A stretch of 64,000 nucleotides of DNA from positions 558,001 through 622,000 of the forward strand of contig NZ_NJAK01000001.1 in NCBI RefSeq assembly GCF_002632755.1, written 5' to 3'. The notes under the pieces are model-generated. The model did not search any database, was not told where the DNA came from, and was given only the letters and a program-made list of their open reading frames with translations. Position 1 is the first letter of the stretch. Each line of letters opens with the position of its first letter. Position numbers and translations under genes: made by a program. Positions 11,011 through 20,336 of the stretch are shown piece after piece. This stretch comes from Xenorhabdus ishibashii (lineage in GTDB: Bacteria; Pseudomonadota; Gammaproteobacteria; Enterobacterales; Enterobacteriaceae).

Positions 11011-11035
11011 AAAAACCCCCGACTAGCGGGGGTTT
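11011..11035 (-). terminator. Terminator/attenuator between zipA and ligA
   Basis: On the minus strand AAACCCCCG/CGGGGGTTT forms a 9-base perfect stem with a 5-base loop followed by TTTTT. It starts 19 bases after the zipA stop, so ligA probably needs its own promoter or read-through. Confidence 0.8.
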
Positions 11036-11053
11036 GATACTAAAAAAAGGGGG

Positions 11054-11989
11054 TTATTCACCGACATTGAGTGTATCACGGATACGCGCTTTATAGAGTT
11101 CTATCATCTGTGGTGTCAGCATTTTGCGCTCACCATCCAGAACTACGCCCCCTACATCAGCAGCGATGCGCTGTGCCGCCTGCAACATCAGTTTAAAATT
11201 CTGATTGGAATCACCATATGAAGGCACAAGCATAAATATGGAAATGCCAGGGGTAGTGAAATCTACCATTTGGTCAGGATCAAATGAGCCAGGTTTTACC
11301 ATGTTAGCTAAACTGAACAATACAGCACCACTACCCGATGGGTTTAGATGGCGATGAAAAATATTCATCTCACCAAACCGGAAGCCTGCCTGTAAAATGC
11401 TTTGGAACAATACTTCACCATTCAGTTCTTGCCCATGGTGAGCGGCAACATGCAATACCAACACAGTCTCTTTTTTAGTCTGTTCAGATTTAGACAATGC
11501 TTCATTTTTCGCTGCCTTTGACTGCCCTTCCACAATTTCAGAATCTGACTCTGTTATCCTGGCTTCTTTCGATTCGACAGATTCAATCGGATCGAACAAC
11601 CCAAGTTGTGGTTCTTCCTGTTGATCATCAGCAGCGTTCACCTTGATTGCAGAAACATCAGATTGATGCCTTGCAAGTAAAGGATCTGTACCATCATCAG
11701 GCACTACGGCTAACGACTCAGACGCATGACGTTCGATAACCGGCTCAGCACGATGTTCAGTATGCGGTTTCGCCGACTCCTGAACATTCGATTTTGACGT
11801 ATTATCAAACAATTCATCACCATCATCATCCTTTGGCTCTTCCTGATGCCCCTGTTTATGACGTTTAACTGGGCGATCACGAAAGAGTGATGAACGCTCT
11901 TTACGGCTGGTCCACAGCCCATGTAATAGCAGAGCTATTATGGCTATCGCACCAACAACGATTAATATCAGACGCAAATCCTGCATCAT
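11054..11989 (-). CDS. zipA: Cell division protein ZipA
   Basis: Bitopic inner-membrane protein that anchors FtsZ at the septum. 311 residues. It begins [26 protein letters not shown], a single N-terminal membrane segment (about 7-27) followed by a basic patch ([17 protein letters not shown]). A charged, low-complexity linker occupies about 45-170. The C-terminal FtsZ-binding domain (about 175-305) is well conserved: [45 protein letters not shown]. The linker differs in composition from the proline/glutamine-rich E. coli linker, as usual for this protein. Divergent from cysZ. Confidence 0.96.
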   Translation of the reverse strand: MMQDLRLILIVVGAIAIIALLLHGLWTSRKERSSLFRDRPVKRHKQGHQEEPKDDDGDELFDNTSKSNVQESAKPHTEHRAEPVIERHASESLAVVPDDGTDPLLARHQSDVSAIKVNAADDQQEEPQLGLFDPIESVESKEARITESDSEIVEGQSKAAKNEALSKSEQTKKETVLVLHVAAHHGQELNGEVLFQSILQAGFRFGEMNIFHRHLNPSGSGAVLFSLANMVKPGSFDPDQMVDFTTPGISIFMLVPSYGDSNQNFKLMLQAAQRIAADVGGVVLDGERKMLTPQMIELYKARIRDTLNVGE

Positions 11990-12209
11990 TGCTATCTCTG
12001 TTGTTTAAATTAATTGCCACTACGGCGGAATATTCTTTAGATAAGAGTATTTGTCAAATAGGACAAGTGCAAGTCTCTACATACTTTTCTTACCATAATG
12101 AGAGATTTCCTCTGTTTTTTCGGATGTTTTTTACTCATAAAACGACTGGTCAGTGGAAAATCCTGCCTATATCATACCGCCTCAATCATCTAAGAGAGAA
12201 TAAGAAAAT

Positions 12210-12977
12210 ATGACGAATTCGACAAAACATGCGAGTGGATTTCACTATATTGTCCAAGGTTGGCAACTAATAACCCGTCCTGGCATTAAGAGATTCGTTC
12301 TATTACCTTTATTGGCTAATATTTTATTACTAGGCGGTTCATTTTGGTGGCTATATCATAAACTGGATGACTGGATACAATGGACCCTCGATAAAATACC
12401 AGACTGGATGCAATGGTTAAGCTATTTAATTTGGCCACTTGCCGTTATTTCTATCTTATTGTTTTTTACTTATTTTTTCAGCACACTCGCTAATTTTATC
12501 GCTTCACCATTTAATGGCTTGCTGGCGGAAAAACTGGAGGCTGACTTAACAGGTATTCCAGCACCAGATACTGGCGTTATCGACCTGCTCAAAGATACGC
12601 CACGTATTTTGAAACGCGAAGTAGTGAAAATTCTTTACTATATTCCACGAGCACTGATCCTCTTGTTACTTTATTTCATTCCAGGAATAGGCCAAACCAT
12701 CGCACCTCTCCTTTGGTTTATTTTTAGCGCCTGGATGCTAGCAATCCAATATTGTGATTATCCGTTTGATAACCATAAAGTCAGTTTTACCACTATGCGT
12801 AATACCTTGCGCCAAAACAAAATAGATAACCTGCAATTTGGCGCAGCAGTAAGCATACTGACTATGATCCCGATCGTGAATCTGTTTATCATGCCCGTTG
12901 CTGTTTGTGGAGCCACTGCAATGTGGGTTGATCGCTACCGTGCTCAACACGCCCTGAATCGCACATCATCAAACTAA
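12210..12977 (+). CDS. cysZ: Sulfate transporter CysZ
   Basis: Inner-membrane protein for sulfate uptake into cysteine synthesis. 255 residues against 253 in E. coli. Several hydrophobic segments are visible (about 30-48, 72-95, 145-180, 210-235), and it begins [28 protein letters not shown], characteristic of CysZ. It lies just upstream of cysK as in E. coli. The ATG follows AGAGAGAATAAGAAAAT. A hairpin follows the gene. Confidence 0.95.
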   Translation: MTNSTKHASGFHYIVQGWQLITRPGIKRFVLLPLLANILLLGGSFWWLYHKLDDWIQWTLDKIPDWMQWLSYLIWPLAVISILLFFTYFFSTLANFIASPFNGLLAEKLEADLTGIPAPDTGVIDLLKDTPRILKREVVKILYYIPRALILLLLYFIPGIGQTIAPLLWFIFSAWMLAIQYCDYPFDNHKVSFTTMRNTLRQNKIDNLQFGAAVSILTMIPIVNLFIMPVAVCGATAMWVDRYRAQHALNRTSSN

Positions 12978-13010
12978 TTTTCTGCTTACTATCCTCTGCC
13001 TATTACAGCA

Positions 13011-13052
13011 ACAAAGCCCCTGACAAATGACAAGTATGTCAGGGGGCTTTGT
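13011..13052 (+). terminator. Hairpin after cysZ
   Basis: ACAAAGCCCCTGACA pairs with TGTCAGGGGGCTTTGT, a 15-base stem with one bulged G and an 11-base loop. The downstream T-tract is poor, so termination may be partial. Confidence 0.6.
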
Positions 13053-13207
13053 TAAAAAATTATGCTAGCCTTAAATAATCCAAAGAATATAAAATGACCA
13101 TCAATTATTCTTTTATATAATAAGAATAGACTGAAACCTTATTTCCATAAATATGATGTTAGCGTATGGTTAATCAGTATTTACGGTATGTTAGGGGTAA
13201 TCGAATA

Positions 13208-14161
13208 ATGAGCAAAATTTATGAAGATAATTCATTGACTATTGGTCACACTCCGCTAGTACGTTTAAAAAATTTCGCAAATGGTCGTATCCTGGCGAAA
13301 ATAGAATCCCGTAACCCCAGCTTCAGTGTAAAATGCCGCATTGGTGCCAATATGATTTGGGATGCTGAAAAACGTGGCATTCTGACCAAAGATAAAGAAC
13401 TTATCGAACCAACCAGCGGTAATACAGGGATTGCACTTGCCTATGTCGCAGCGGCTCGTGGTTATAAACTAACCTTGACCATGCCTGAAACAATGAGCCT
13501 TGAACGACGTAAACTGCTGAAAGCACTAGGCGCAAACTTGGTGTTGACCGAAGGTGCAAAAGGCATGAAAGGTGCCATTGAGAAAGCTAACGAAATCCGT
13601 GAAAGTAACCCTGATCGTTATATTCTTCTGCAACAATTCAGTAATCCCGCCAACCCTGAAATTCATGAAAAAACCACTGGCCCTGAAATTTGGGAAGATA
13701 CTGGCGGTAATGTAGACGTTTTTGTTGCTGGCGTAGGAACTGGCGGTACAATCACGGGGGTTGCTCGTTACTTAAAAAATACGCAGGGCAAACAAGTTAC
13801 CATCGTTGCGGTAGAACCAGAAGGTTCACCTGTTATCAGCCAAAAATTGGCGGGTGAAGAACTTAAACCAGGCCCACATAAAATTCAGGGAATTGGCGCG
13901 GGTTTCATTCCTGATAACTTAGATTTAACATTAGTTGACCGCGTATTTAAGATCAGCAACGAAGAAGCGATGCAAATAGCACGTGAAATCACTGAAAAAG
14001 AAGGAATTCTTGCCGGAATTTCTTCGGGTGCGGCGGTTGCGGCAGCCATCAAAATAGCGCAAGAAGATGCATACAAGGATAAAAATATCGTGGTGATTTT
14101 GCCTTCGTCAGCGGAACGTTATCTCAGTACAGGACTGTTTGCTGACTTACTCAGTGAGTAA
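13208..14161 (+). CDS. cysK: Cysteine synthase A (O-acetylserine sulfhydrylase)
   Basis: PLP enzyme making cysteine from O-acetylserine and sulfide. 317 residues from the chosen start. Lys42 in [10 protein letters not shown] carries PLP, and [16 protein letters not shown] and [10 protein letters not shown] bind substrate and phosphate. I choose 13208 ([18 protein letters not shown]), which aligns with E. coli and has AGGGG 10 bases ahead, over the ATG at 13166. The C-terminus ends after FADLLSE, a few residues shorter than E. coli. A terminator follows. Confidence 0.96.
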   Translation: MSKIYEDNSLTIGHTPLVRLKNFANGRILAKIESRNPSFSVKCRIGANMIWDAEKRGILTKDKELIEPTSGNTGIALAYVAAARGYKLTLTMPETMSLERRKLLKALGANLVLTEGAKGMKGAIEKANEIRESNPDRYILLQQFSNPANPEIHEKTTGPEIWEDTGGNVDVFVAGVGTGGTITGVARYLKNTQGKQVTIVAVEPEGSPVISQKLAGEELKPGPHKIQGIGAGFIPDNLDLTLVDRVFKISNEEAMQIAREITEKEGILAGISSGAAVAAAIKIAQEDAYKDKNIVVILPSSAERYLSTGLFADLLSE

Positions 14162-14198
14162 AAATCACTCTATAGAATTTTCCACTATATTGACAAAG

Positions 14199-14221
14199 AA
14201 GCATCTACAGGGTGCTTTTTT
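14199..14221 (+). terminator. Terminator after cysK
   Basis: AAGCATC/GGTGCTT (one G-T pair) with loop TACAG is followed by a T-run, 38 bases after the stop. Confidence 0.8.
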
Positions 14222-14236
14222 GTGCATCAGATCAAA
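14221..14236 (+). promoter_or_regulatory. CRP-like site in the ptsH upstream region
   Basis: TGTGC-ATCAGA-TCAAA matches the CRP core at 8 of 10 positions. E. coli pts promoters are CRP-controlled, so a site here is expected. It is about 370 bases from ptsH. Confidence 0.35.
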
Positions 14237-14417
14237 GTTTAAAGCTTTCCTAGGTGATTTATTCAAGTAGCTTTAGTATTTAACCAGTAATTATTTTGAT
14301 GCGCAAAATTAATCGCCAATCAGGCGGCAAAAAAAGGTTATTCAATTAAACCATTCTTCGGATAGCGTGTATTAACACCAAATCAACAATTGAGCGCATC
14401 AAGTATGTTAATTTTTT

Positions 14418-14436
14418 GATAATGATTATTATAATC
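14418..14436. promoter_or_regulatory. Fur-box-like sequence upstream of ptsH
   Basis: GATAATGATTATTATAATC agrees with the 19-base Fur consensus GATAATGATAATCATTATC at 16 positions. It is 168 bases before ptsH. Known E. coli pts regulation does not include Fur, so this is either a lineage-specific site, the promoter of an unannotated small RNA, or an A+T-rich coincidence. Confidence 0.4.
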
Positions 14437-14603
14437 CCACTAAATTTCAAGTTAAAATTAACAGAGCAATAACTTGAAAGGCGAAGGGAACACGCTTTAC
14501 TTCATTATCATTTTAACGGTTGTATAAGCCGGAGTGAATTCAGCTATATCCAATAGAGTTCTCTTGGTTTACCAATAAATATTTAAGTTATTGAGGAAAT
14601 ACT

Positions 14604-14861
14604 ATGTTCCAGCAAGAAGTTACTATTACTGCACCAAACGGTCTCCACACTCGCCCTGCGGCACAATTTGTCAAAGAAGCAAAAGGTTTTGCTTCTGACA
14701 TCACCCTGATTTCTGGGGGCAAGTCTGCCAGCGCAAAAAGTCTGTTCAAATTACAAACGCTAGGGTTGACTCAAGGTACAGTCGTAACGATTTCTGCTGA
14801 AGGCGAGGATGAACAACAGGCTGTTGAACATTTAGTTAAATTGATGGGTGAATTGGAATAA
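14604..14861 (+). CDS. ptsH: Phosphocarrier protein HPr
   Basis: General PTS phosphocarrier, 85 residues as in E. coli. It accepts phosphate from EI on His15 ([11 protein letters not shown]) and gives it to the sugar-specific IIA proteins. Ser46 is present in SAKSLFKL, although the HPr kinase of Firmicutes is not expected here. TTGAGGAAATACT precedes the ATG. First gene of ptsH-ptsI-crr. Confidence 0.98.
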   Translation: MFQQEVTITAPNGLHTRPAAQFVKEAKGFASDITLISGGKSASAKSLFKLQTLGLTQGTVVTISAEGEDEQQAVEHLVKLMGELE

Positions 14862-14899
14862 TCGTCCGCTCAATCAAGCCAATCTATTTCATTCAGCTT

Positions 14900-14930
14900 A
14901 TCCCCGGACCAATAAAATCCGGGGATATTT
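14900..14930 (+). terminator. Intercistronic hairpin between ptsH and ptsI
   Basis: ATCCCCGGA/TCCGGGGAT, a 9-base perfect G+C-rich stem with a 9-base loop, followed by ATTT. It may act as an attenuator or mRNA stabiliser that raises ptsH expression over ptsI. Confidence 0.5.
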
Positions 14931-14985
14931 AGGGTATCTCCTAAGTCTTAATGAAAGATAATCACCCGCAGTAAGGTCATATAAT

Positions 14986-16713
14986 ATGATTTCAGGCATC
15001 TTAGTATCACCAGGAATTGCTTTCGGTAAAGCGTTATTACTGAAAGAAGATCCCATCATTATCAATCATAAAAAAACTACTCCTGAACACGTCGAACAAG
15101 AAATTTCCCGCTTTAAGCAAGGCCGTAACAAATCTTCCGCACAATTAGAGATAATTAGAGAAACAGCCGAAAAAAACCTGGGCGCAGAAAAGGCCGAAAT
15201 CTTCGAAGGCCATATTATGTTGCTGGAAGATGAAGAGCTAGAGCAGGAAATTATCACGCTTATTAAAAAAAATCTGTTAACAGCAGATGCAGCCGTTCAT
15301 TCCGTTATTGAAGATCAGGCTAAGGCACTGGAAGAGCTGGATGATGAGTATTTGAAAGAGCGAGCCGCCGATGTTCGTGATATTGGTAAGCGCTTACTGA
15401 AAAATATTCTGGATATGCCAATTATCGACTTGGGTTCCATTGAAGAAGAAGTCATCTTGGTTGCCAGTGATCTGACGCCATCAGAAACCGCACAACTCAA
15501 TCTGGACAAGGTATTAGGTTTCATCACTGATCTTGGTGGCCGGACTTCTCACACTTCCATTATGGCTCGCTCATTGGAATTACCAGCGATTGTTGGTACA
15601 ACCAATGCGACCAAACAAATCCAAAATGGTAGCTACCTGATTCTGGATGCCGTCAATAATCACATTTATGTGAACCCATCTGATACCGAAATCGAGAAAC
15701 TGAAAACAGCGAAAAGCGAGTATCTGACAGAAAAAACCGAACTGGCGAAGCTGAAAGACTTACCTGCCATCACATTGGATGGTCATCAAGTTGAAGTTTG
15801 CGCCAATATCGGTACAGTACGCGACATTGCTGGCGCTGAGCGCAATGGTGCCGAAGGTGTTGGTTTATACCGTACTGAATTCCTGTTTATGGATCGCGAT
15901 TCTCTGCCAACCGAAGACGAACAATTTGAGGCCTATAAAGCAGTTGCAGAAGCTGTCGGTAATCAAGCTGTTATTATTCGTACAATGGACATTGGTGGCG
16001 ATAAAGACTTACCTTACATGAATCTGCCAAAAGAAGAGAACCCATTCCTTGGCTGGCGCGCAATCCGTATTTGCCTTGACCGTAAAGAGATTTTACATTC
16101 TCAATTACGTGCTATCTTAAGAGCTTCTGCATTTGGTAAACTTCGCATTATGTTCCCAATGATTATTTCAGTTGAAGAAATCAGGGAATTGAAAGCTGAG
16201 CTGGCGTTACTCAAAGAGCAATTACGCAGTGAAAACAAAGCATTTGATGAATCGATTGAAGTTGGCATCATGGTGGAAACACCTGCTGCTGCAACCATTG
16301 CTCATCATCTTGCAAAAGAAGTTGACTTTTTTAGTATTGGGACAAACGATCTAACTCAGTATACTCTTGCTGTAGACCGTGGTAATGAGCTGATTTCTCA
16401 TCTTTACAACCCAATGTCACCAGCAGTGTTGAGCCTAATCAAGCAAGTTATTGATGCCTCACACGCAGAAGGTAAATGGACTGGCATGTGTGGAGAGCTG
16501 GCCGGTGATGAGCGCGCCACGCTGTTGCTCTTGGGCATGGGGTTGGATGAGTTCAGCATGAGTGCAATATCAATTCCACGCATTAAAAAGATCATCCGTA
16601 ATACTAATTATGATGATGCAAAAGCTCTGGCAGAGCAGGCTTTAACTCAGCCAACAGCAAAGGAATTGATGGATTTGGTTGACACCTTTACCAGAGAAAA
16701 AACACTCTGCTAA
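14986..16713 (+). CDS. ptsI: Phosphoenolpyruvate-protein phosphotransferase (PTS enzyme I)
   Basis: First enzyme of the PTS; takes phosphate from PEP to His189 and passes it to HPr. 575 residues, normal length. The N-terminal HPr-binding and phosphohistidine domain (about 1-250) has [18 protein letters not shown] around His189. The C-terminal PEP-binding barrel includes [12 protein letters not shown], the [10 protein letters not shown] region and active-site Cys in [11 protein letters not shown] near 500. The ptsH-ptsI gap of 124 bases is longer than in E. coli and contains a hairpin. Confidence 0.98.
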   Translation: MISGILVSPGIAFGKALLLKEDPIIINHKKTTPEHVEQEISRFKQGRNKSSAQLEIIRETAEKNLGAEKAEIFEGHIMLLEDEELEQEIITLIKKNLLTADAAVHSVIEDQAKALEELDDEYLKERAADVRDIGKRLLKNILDMPIIDLGSIEEEVILVASDLTPSETAQLNLDKVLGFITDLGGRTSHTSIMARSLELPAIVGTTNATKQIQNGSYLILDAVNNHIYVNPSDTEIEKLKTAKSEYLTEKTELAKLKDLPAITLDGHQVEVCANIGTVRDIAGAERNGAEGVGLYRTEFLFMDRDSLPTEDEQFEAYKAVAEAVGNQAVIIRTMDIGGDKDLPYMNLPKEENPFLGWRAIRICLDRKEILHSQLRAILRASAFGKLRIMFPMIISVEEIRELKAELALLKEQLRSENKAFDESIEVGIMVETPAAATIAHHLAKEVDFFSIGTNDLTQYTLAVDRGNELISHLYNPMSPAVLSLIKQVIDASHAEGKWTGMCGELAGDERATLLLLGMGLDEFSMSAISIPRIKKIIRNTNYDDAKALAEQALTQPTAKELMDLVDTFTREKTLC

Positions 16714-16758
16714 AAATTAGCCAGAATACGGTCCCATTAAACAATTAGGAGAAGATTC

Positions 16759-17268
16759 ATGGGTCTGCTTGATAAATTGAAATCTCTGGTTTCAGACGAT
16801 AAAAAAAATAGTGGCAGTATTGAAATTATCGCACCATTGTCAGGTGAGATAGTCAACATCGAAGATGTTCCAGATGTTGTTTTTGCTGAAAAAATCGTTG
16901 GTGATGGTATCGCTATTAAACCAACCGGCAACAAAATTGTCGCTCCTGTTGATGGCACCATTGGTAAGATCTTCGAAACTAATCATGCTTTTTCTATCGA
17001 ATCTGATAGTGGTATTGAGCTATTCGTTCATTTTGGTATTGATACCGTTGAACTGAAAGGTGAAGGTTTTAAACGCATTGCCGAAGAAGGTCAACGAGTA
17101 CAAAAAGGTGATTTAGTTTTAGAGTTTGATCTGGCATTTCTGGAAGAAAGAGCTAAATCAACCTTAACTCCTGTTGTTATTTCTAACATGGACGAAATTA
17201 AAGAGTTATCTAAAGTAAATGGCTCCGTAGTCGTCGGTGAGTCTGTTATTATGCGTATCAAGAAGTAG
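16759..17268 (+). CDS. crr: PTS glucose-specific IIA component
   Basis: Cytoplasmic EIIA-Glc, 169 residues as in E. coli. It transfers phosphate from HPr to IICB-Glc and, according to its phosphorylation state, controls adenylate cyclase and non-PTS permeases (inducer exclusion). Phospho-acceptor His91 ([13 protein letters not shown]) and partner His76 (TNHAFSIES) are both present. The ATG is preceded by TTAGGAGAAGATTC. It is the last gene of the operon, with a strong terminator after it. Confidence 0.98.
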   Translation: MGLLDKLKSLVSDDKKNSGSIEIIAPLSGEIVNIEDVPDVVFAEKIVGDGIAIKPTGNKIVAPVDGTIGKIFETNHAFSIESDSGIELFVHFGIDTVELKGEGFKRIAEEGQRVQKGDLVLEFDLAFLEERAKSTLTPVVISNMDEIKELSKVNGSVVVGESVIMRIKK

Positions 17269-17300
17269 CTGAATACATCACTGATGAGCTGTATGTGGAT

Positions 17301-17357
17301 CGCCTCTGTTTTATCAGGTAAAGATAAGAATATCTGATAAAACAAGGCGGTTTTTTT
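17301..17357 (+). terminator. Terminator after ptsHI-crr
   Basis: A long stem, CGCCTCTGTTTTATCAG pairing with CTGATAAAACAAGGCG, is followed by seven T. Confidence 0.92.
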
Positions 17358-17376
17358 ATAAGCCGGTAAACCTAAT

Positions 17377-17508
17377 ATGTATCAAACCCCTTCCGGTTAC
17401 CATCTGCGTCGCAGACAAGGTCATATGTGTCCCAGTGAAATCATGACCATTTTAATCTTCTTTCACATGTCACATTGCCGTAACTTTAAAGCTTTCTACT
17501 TGGAATGA
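17377..17508 (+). pseudogene. N-terminal transposase fragment (IS982/IS4-like)
   Basis: A 43-codon remnant beginning MYQTPSGYHLRRRQ and containing MCPSEIMTILIFFHMSHCRNFKAFY. The (L/P)SEIMTI...FH...FK.FY pattern is found near the N-terminus of DDE transposases of the IS982 type. No catalytic part follows. It sits immediately downstream of the crr terminator and marks the left edge of an insertion. The family call is tentative; that it is a transposase scrap is more secure. Confidence 0.55.
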
Positions 17509-17549
17509 ATCTGGAAAAATCATCATAACGATTTTCCCTCCTTACTCAG

Positions 17550-17891
17550 TTATACCCGTTTCGTCAGTATCGCGCCTTCGGTTTTAGCACCACTGCGTAT
17601 CTCGCTCATCAACACGGCCGCCTGCTTTAAAATTTCTTTTTCCACTTCCAGACGCCTGACCTGTTTTTCTAACGCCTGTATCTGGCGTTGTTCGGGCGTT
17701 AAGGCTTTACCGGCAGGCGTTACCCCCTGTATTTCGGCCTTATACTGGCGGATCCATTTTCTCAAGGTACTGGCATCAACGGCCAGTGAACGGGCGATAT
17801 CAATAACCCGTTGATGATGGAGAACAACCTGCTGAACCGCTTCCAGCTTAAATTCAACGGAATAGTGGCGTTTGGTCGGTTTCAATTTCAT
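17550..17891 (-). mobile_element. IS3-family transposase OrfA (isolated)
   Basis: A 113-residue protein with the OrfA layout: a helix-turn-helix (RHYSVEFKLEAVQQV, then VIDIARSLAVDASTLRKWI) and a C-terminal leucine-zipper-like coiled coil (QIQALEKQVRRLEVEKEILKQAAVLM). The OrfB integrase that normally overlaps its 3' end is missing, so this is a dead IS fragment. I start at ATG 17891 because GAGG lies 7 bases ahead; ATG 17897 is also possible. The upstream sequence contains GGACACCTCAAAAGCC, possibly a remnant of the element end. Confidence 0.8.
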
Positions 17892-18026
17892 TGTCATACC
17901 TCATTGTCATGTTAATAACATTAGCAGGCTTTTGAGGTGTCCGAGATCTTATATCACTACACTGCTAGAGGTATTATAATGCGTGGACAATAATAGAAGT
18001 TCAACTCATTCTGGGATGTTGCAGTT

Positions 18027-19142
18027 ATGAATAAATTAATGGGTGATTTCTTTCATAAATTAAAAAAAATCACACCTCATGAGGAAAAAGAAATAAATTT
18101 CTTTGCGTCGGGCGGCTCAGGCTATCTTGAAAATCCTACTTCAGATTTGATAGCATTATTTATGGGAAACGAGCTAGGTGTTCCGCCTTGGTTACTCAAA
18201 GCATTGATGCAATGCCTTAACGTAGACTGCGATATCGACGAATTGGATATTACCTCTTTGGAAGTGATCAGAGAAGCAAGAACATCTGATGGAAAATACC
18301 TGGATATACTGATTTCGCATCAGGATTTCATCATCGGCATTGAACACAAAACAATTTCAGCCATCAATAATCCCTTTGAAAGCTACGATAAACACCTAAA
18401 TAGCCTCATAGATAACAATCAGATAGTGTACCGCTGTATCCTTGCTCCCGACAAGCTTTCCAGCTTACCAGTAGATAAATGGCCATTAATCAATTATTCA
18501 CAGTTGGTTACAACAGCCAGAAATCGTCTGGGTAAAGATCAGGTGCATGATCCATTCAGTAAATGGAACATTTTTTACACTGAATTTCTCAATCATTTGC
18601 ATGAACTAAGCGGGATGAATAACACAATGGTAATGAACACGGAAAACCAGAATTTTGTTAAGGAACATTTTAACCTTCTGCTGAAAGCCAGAGACTTGCT
18701 CAAAGAATTCGAAACGGCAATGATTGATGAAGGCAAGAAAACCCTCGCTGAAGTGCTGCCTGGCACAAATATATCGCATCGTATCAATAACTGGAAAGGA
18801 GATTATAAAGCTATCCATCTATCTCCAGAATGTTGGGGAAACGGAAAAACAGGTGTGTCTCTTGTCTATTATCCGAGCGAGGACGAGCAGGATGTCATTT
18901 ACTACGTTAATGGTTGGATAAATATCAGCGACTACCCAGAACTGACAATGCTGCGTAACATGGTGCTCGAAAAAATGAAATCAGACTCTTTTCTGCCATC
19001 GGCCGATAAGTCCGATTCTGAGATTATCCCGAAGGCTAAAGAGTTAATACTCTCCTTTGGTACTCCAGAAGGTTCTTTGGAAGAGGCGAAACTTTTGCTT
19101 AAAGAAATGGCAATGTTCATTTCCGAAATCTTGGAAAATTAA
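18027..19142 (+). CDS. Orphan PD-(D/E)XK-superfamily nuclease-like protein
   Basis: A 371-residue protein whose N-terminal third has the layout of the PD-(D/E)XK nuclease superfamily (PDDEXK_4-like). Visible candidate active-site residues are Glu35 in ENPTSDLIALFM, Asp93 in YLDILI, and Glu106-x-Lys108 in IGIEHKT, in the correct order and spacing, followed by NPFESYDKHL. The C-terminal half has no motif I recognise. No methyltransferase, helicase or other partner is adjacent, so it is not an obvious restriction system. It lies between an IS3 fragment upstream and a 12-base inverted repeat downstream, in a place where E. coli has no such gene, so it is probably acquired. A defence or DNA-repair role is inference. 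Confidence 0.7.
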   Translation: MNKLMGDFFHKLKKITPHEEKEINFFASGGSGYLENPTSDLIALFMGNELGVPPWLLKALMQCLNVDCDIDELDITSLEVIREARTSDGKYLDILISHQDFIIGIEHKTISAINNPFESYDKHLNSLIDNNQIVYRCILAPDKLSSLPVDKWPLINYSQLVTTARNRLGKDQVHDPFSKWNIFYTEFLNHLHELSGMNNTMVMNTENQNFVKEHFNLLLKARDLLKEFETAMIDEGKKTLAEVLPGTNISHRINNWKGDYKAIHLSPECWGNGKTGVSLVYYPSEDEQDVIYYVNGWINISDYPELTMLRNMVLEKMKSDSFLPSADKSDSEIIPKAKELILSFGTPEGSLEEAKLLLKEMAMFISEILEN

Positions 19143-19255
19143 ATGATGGCTGAGGCATAAAGGTTGTCAGATAAACATCATCTGGGAATAAGCAACGCTT
19201 TTTTAATAAGGATGACTTAAGTTATAAGCATACTGATTTTTAGGGAGGATGACAT

Positions 19256-19293
19256 TTCAGACCATAGCATGGTTAATAAAACTATGGTCTGAA
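19256..19293. repeat. 12-base inverted repeat downstream of the nuclease gene
   Basis: TTCAGACCATAG (19256-19267) and CTATGGTCTGAA (19282-19293) are perfect inverted copies around a 14-base centre. It could be a factor-independent terminator lacking a T-tract, for either the nuclease gene or cysM, or the end of the inserted unit. Confidence 0.6.
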
Positions 19294-19322
19294 TGTGGAA
19301 AGGAAAATAAAAAGAATTCGGG

Positions 19323-20204
19323 TTAATTAAAAACACCGGTAGACAAGTACCTATCACCACGATCACAGATAATGGCAACAATGACTGCTCCAGGGTTTTC
19401 GGCCGCGATGCGTAACGCTCCAGAAACGGCTCCGCCAGAGCTTACGCCACAAAAAATGCCTTCTTTTTGTGCCAACAAACGCATGGTATTTTCCGCTTCG
19501 GTTTGGGTAATATCCAAAATCTGATCCACCAGCTCTTTCTGATAAATGCCGGGCATATAGGCCGGAGACCAACGACGAATACCAGGAATATGACTATCTT
19601 CCGCAGGTTGTAATCCGATAATTTTCACTCTGTCTGACTGAGATTTCAGATAACGGCTCACCCCCGTAATCGTGCCTGTCGTTCCCATACTGGAAACAAA
19701 GTGCGTGATCCGCCCTTGTGTTTGCTGCCAAATTTCCGGGCCAGTAGTATTAAAATGTGCCAGTGAATTATCGGTATTATTAAATTGATCCAGAACTTTT
19801 CCTTCCTCGTTCTTCTCCATTTCTTGCGCCAAATCCCGCGCACCTTCCATTCCCAATTCTTTACTGACTAAAATTAATTCAGCACCGTAAGCCTGCATTG
19901 ATGCCTGCCTTTCAAGGCTCATATTTTCAGGCATTAATAATTTCAAGCGATATCCTTTCACCGCCGCGATCATCGCCAGAGCAATGCCGGTATTACCACT
20001 TGTTGCTTCAATCAGAACATCACCAGGGGCAATTTCCCCACGCAATTCCGCTTGCAGGATCATCGAAAGCGCAGCCCTGTCTTTTACGGAACCCGCCGGA
20101 TTATTACCTTCCAGCTTGACCCAAATCTCAGCATCAACACATGCTGTAATTCGTTGTAATTTCACCAGCGGTGTATTACCTATAAATTCTTCCAAGCTTG
20201 CCAC
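19323..20204 (-). CDS. cysM: Cysteine synthase B
   Basis: PLP enzyme that makes cysteine from O-acetylserine and sulfide, and S-sulfocysteine from thiosulfate. 293 residues, about ten fewer than E. coli CysM, ending after DRGDRYLSTGVFN. PLP-lysine Lys41 is in NPAGSVKDRAAL, with [13 protein letters not shown] and SSMGTTGTITGVSR conserved. The start codon is GTG (VASLEEFIGNTPLV), preceded by TTAGGTAATGCT. It is downstream of cysA as in E. coli, but a 132-base gap with a terminator separates them. Confidence 0.95.
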   Translation of the reverse strand: MASLEEFIGNTPLVKLQRITACVDAEIWVKLEGNNPAGSVKDRAALSMILQAELRGEIAPGDVLIEATSGNTGIALAMIAAVKGYRLKLLMPENMSLERQASMQAYGAELILVSKELGMEGARDLAQEMEKNEEGKVLDQFNNTDNSLAHFNTTGPEIWQQTQGRITHFVSSMGTTGTITGVSRYLKSQSDRVKIIGLQPAEDSHIPGIRRWSPAYMPGIYQKELVDQILDITQTEAENTMRLLAQKEGIFCGVSSGGAVSGALRIAAENPGAVIVAIICDRGDRYLSTGVFN

Positions 20205-20274
20205 AGCATTACCTAATTCGTATGAGAATAGATAAACAAATAATCATATTAAGGAAACTGTAGCAAGACATTAA

Positions 20275-20315
20275 GCAAAAAATCCCTACTCCCTTACATA
20301 GCAGGAAATAGGAAT
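20275..20315 (-). terminator. Terminator after cysA
   Basis: On the minus strand ATTCCTATTTCC and GGGAGTAGGGAT form a 12-base stem with several G-T pairs, followed by TTTTTT. It uncouples cysM from the transporter operon. Confidence 0.65.
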
Positions 20316-20336
20316 TTAATATAAAAATGAATTACA

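Larger units (their letters stand above)
14162..14603. other. cysK-ptsH intergenic region
   Basis: This 442-base gap has no convincing coding sequence. Besides the terminator, CRP-like and Fur-like elements it contains an inverted repeat, TTTCAAGTT (14445-14453) with AACTTGAAA (14471-14479), which a transcript starting near the Fur-like box would fold into a hairpin. Confidence 0.55.

Noticed and set aside
18027..19142. Type II restriction-modification system
   Set aside because: Only a nuclease-like gene is present; no DNA methyltransferase or specificity gene flanks it.
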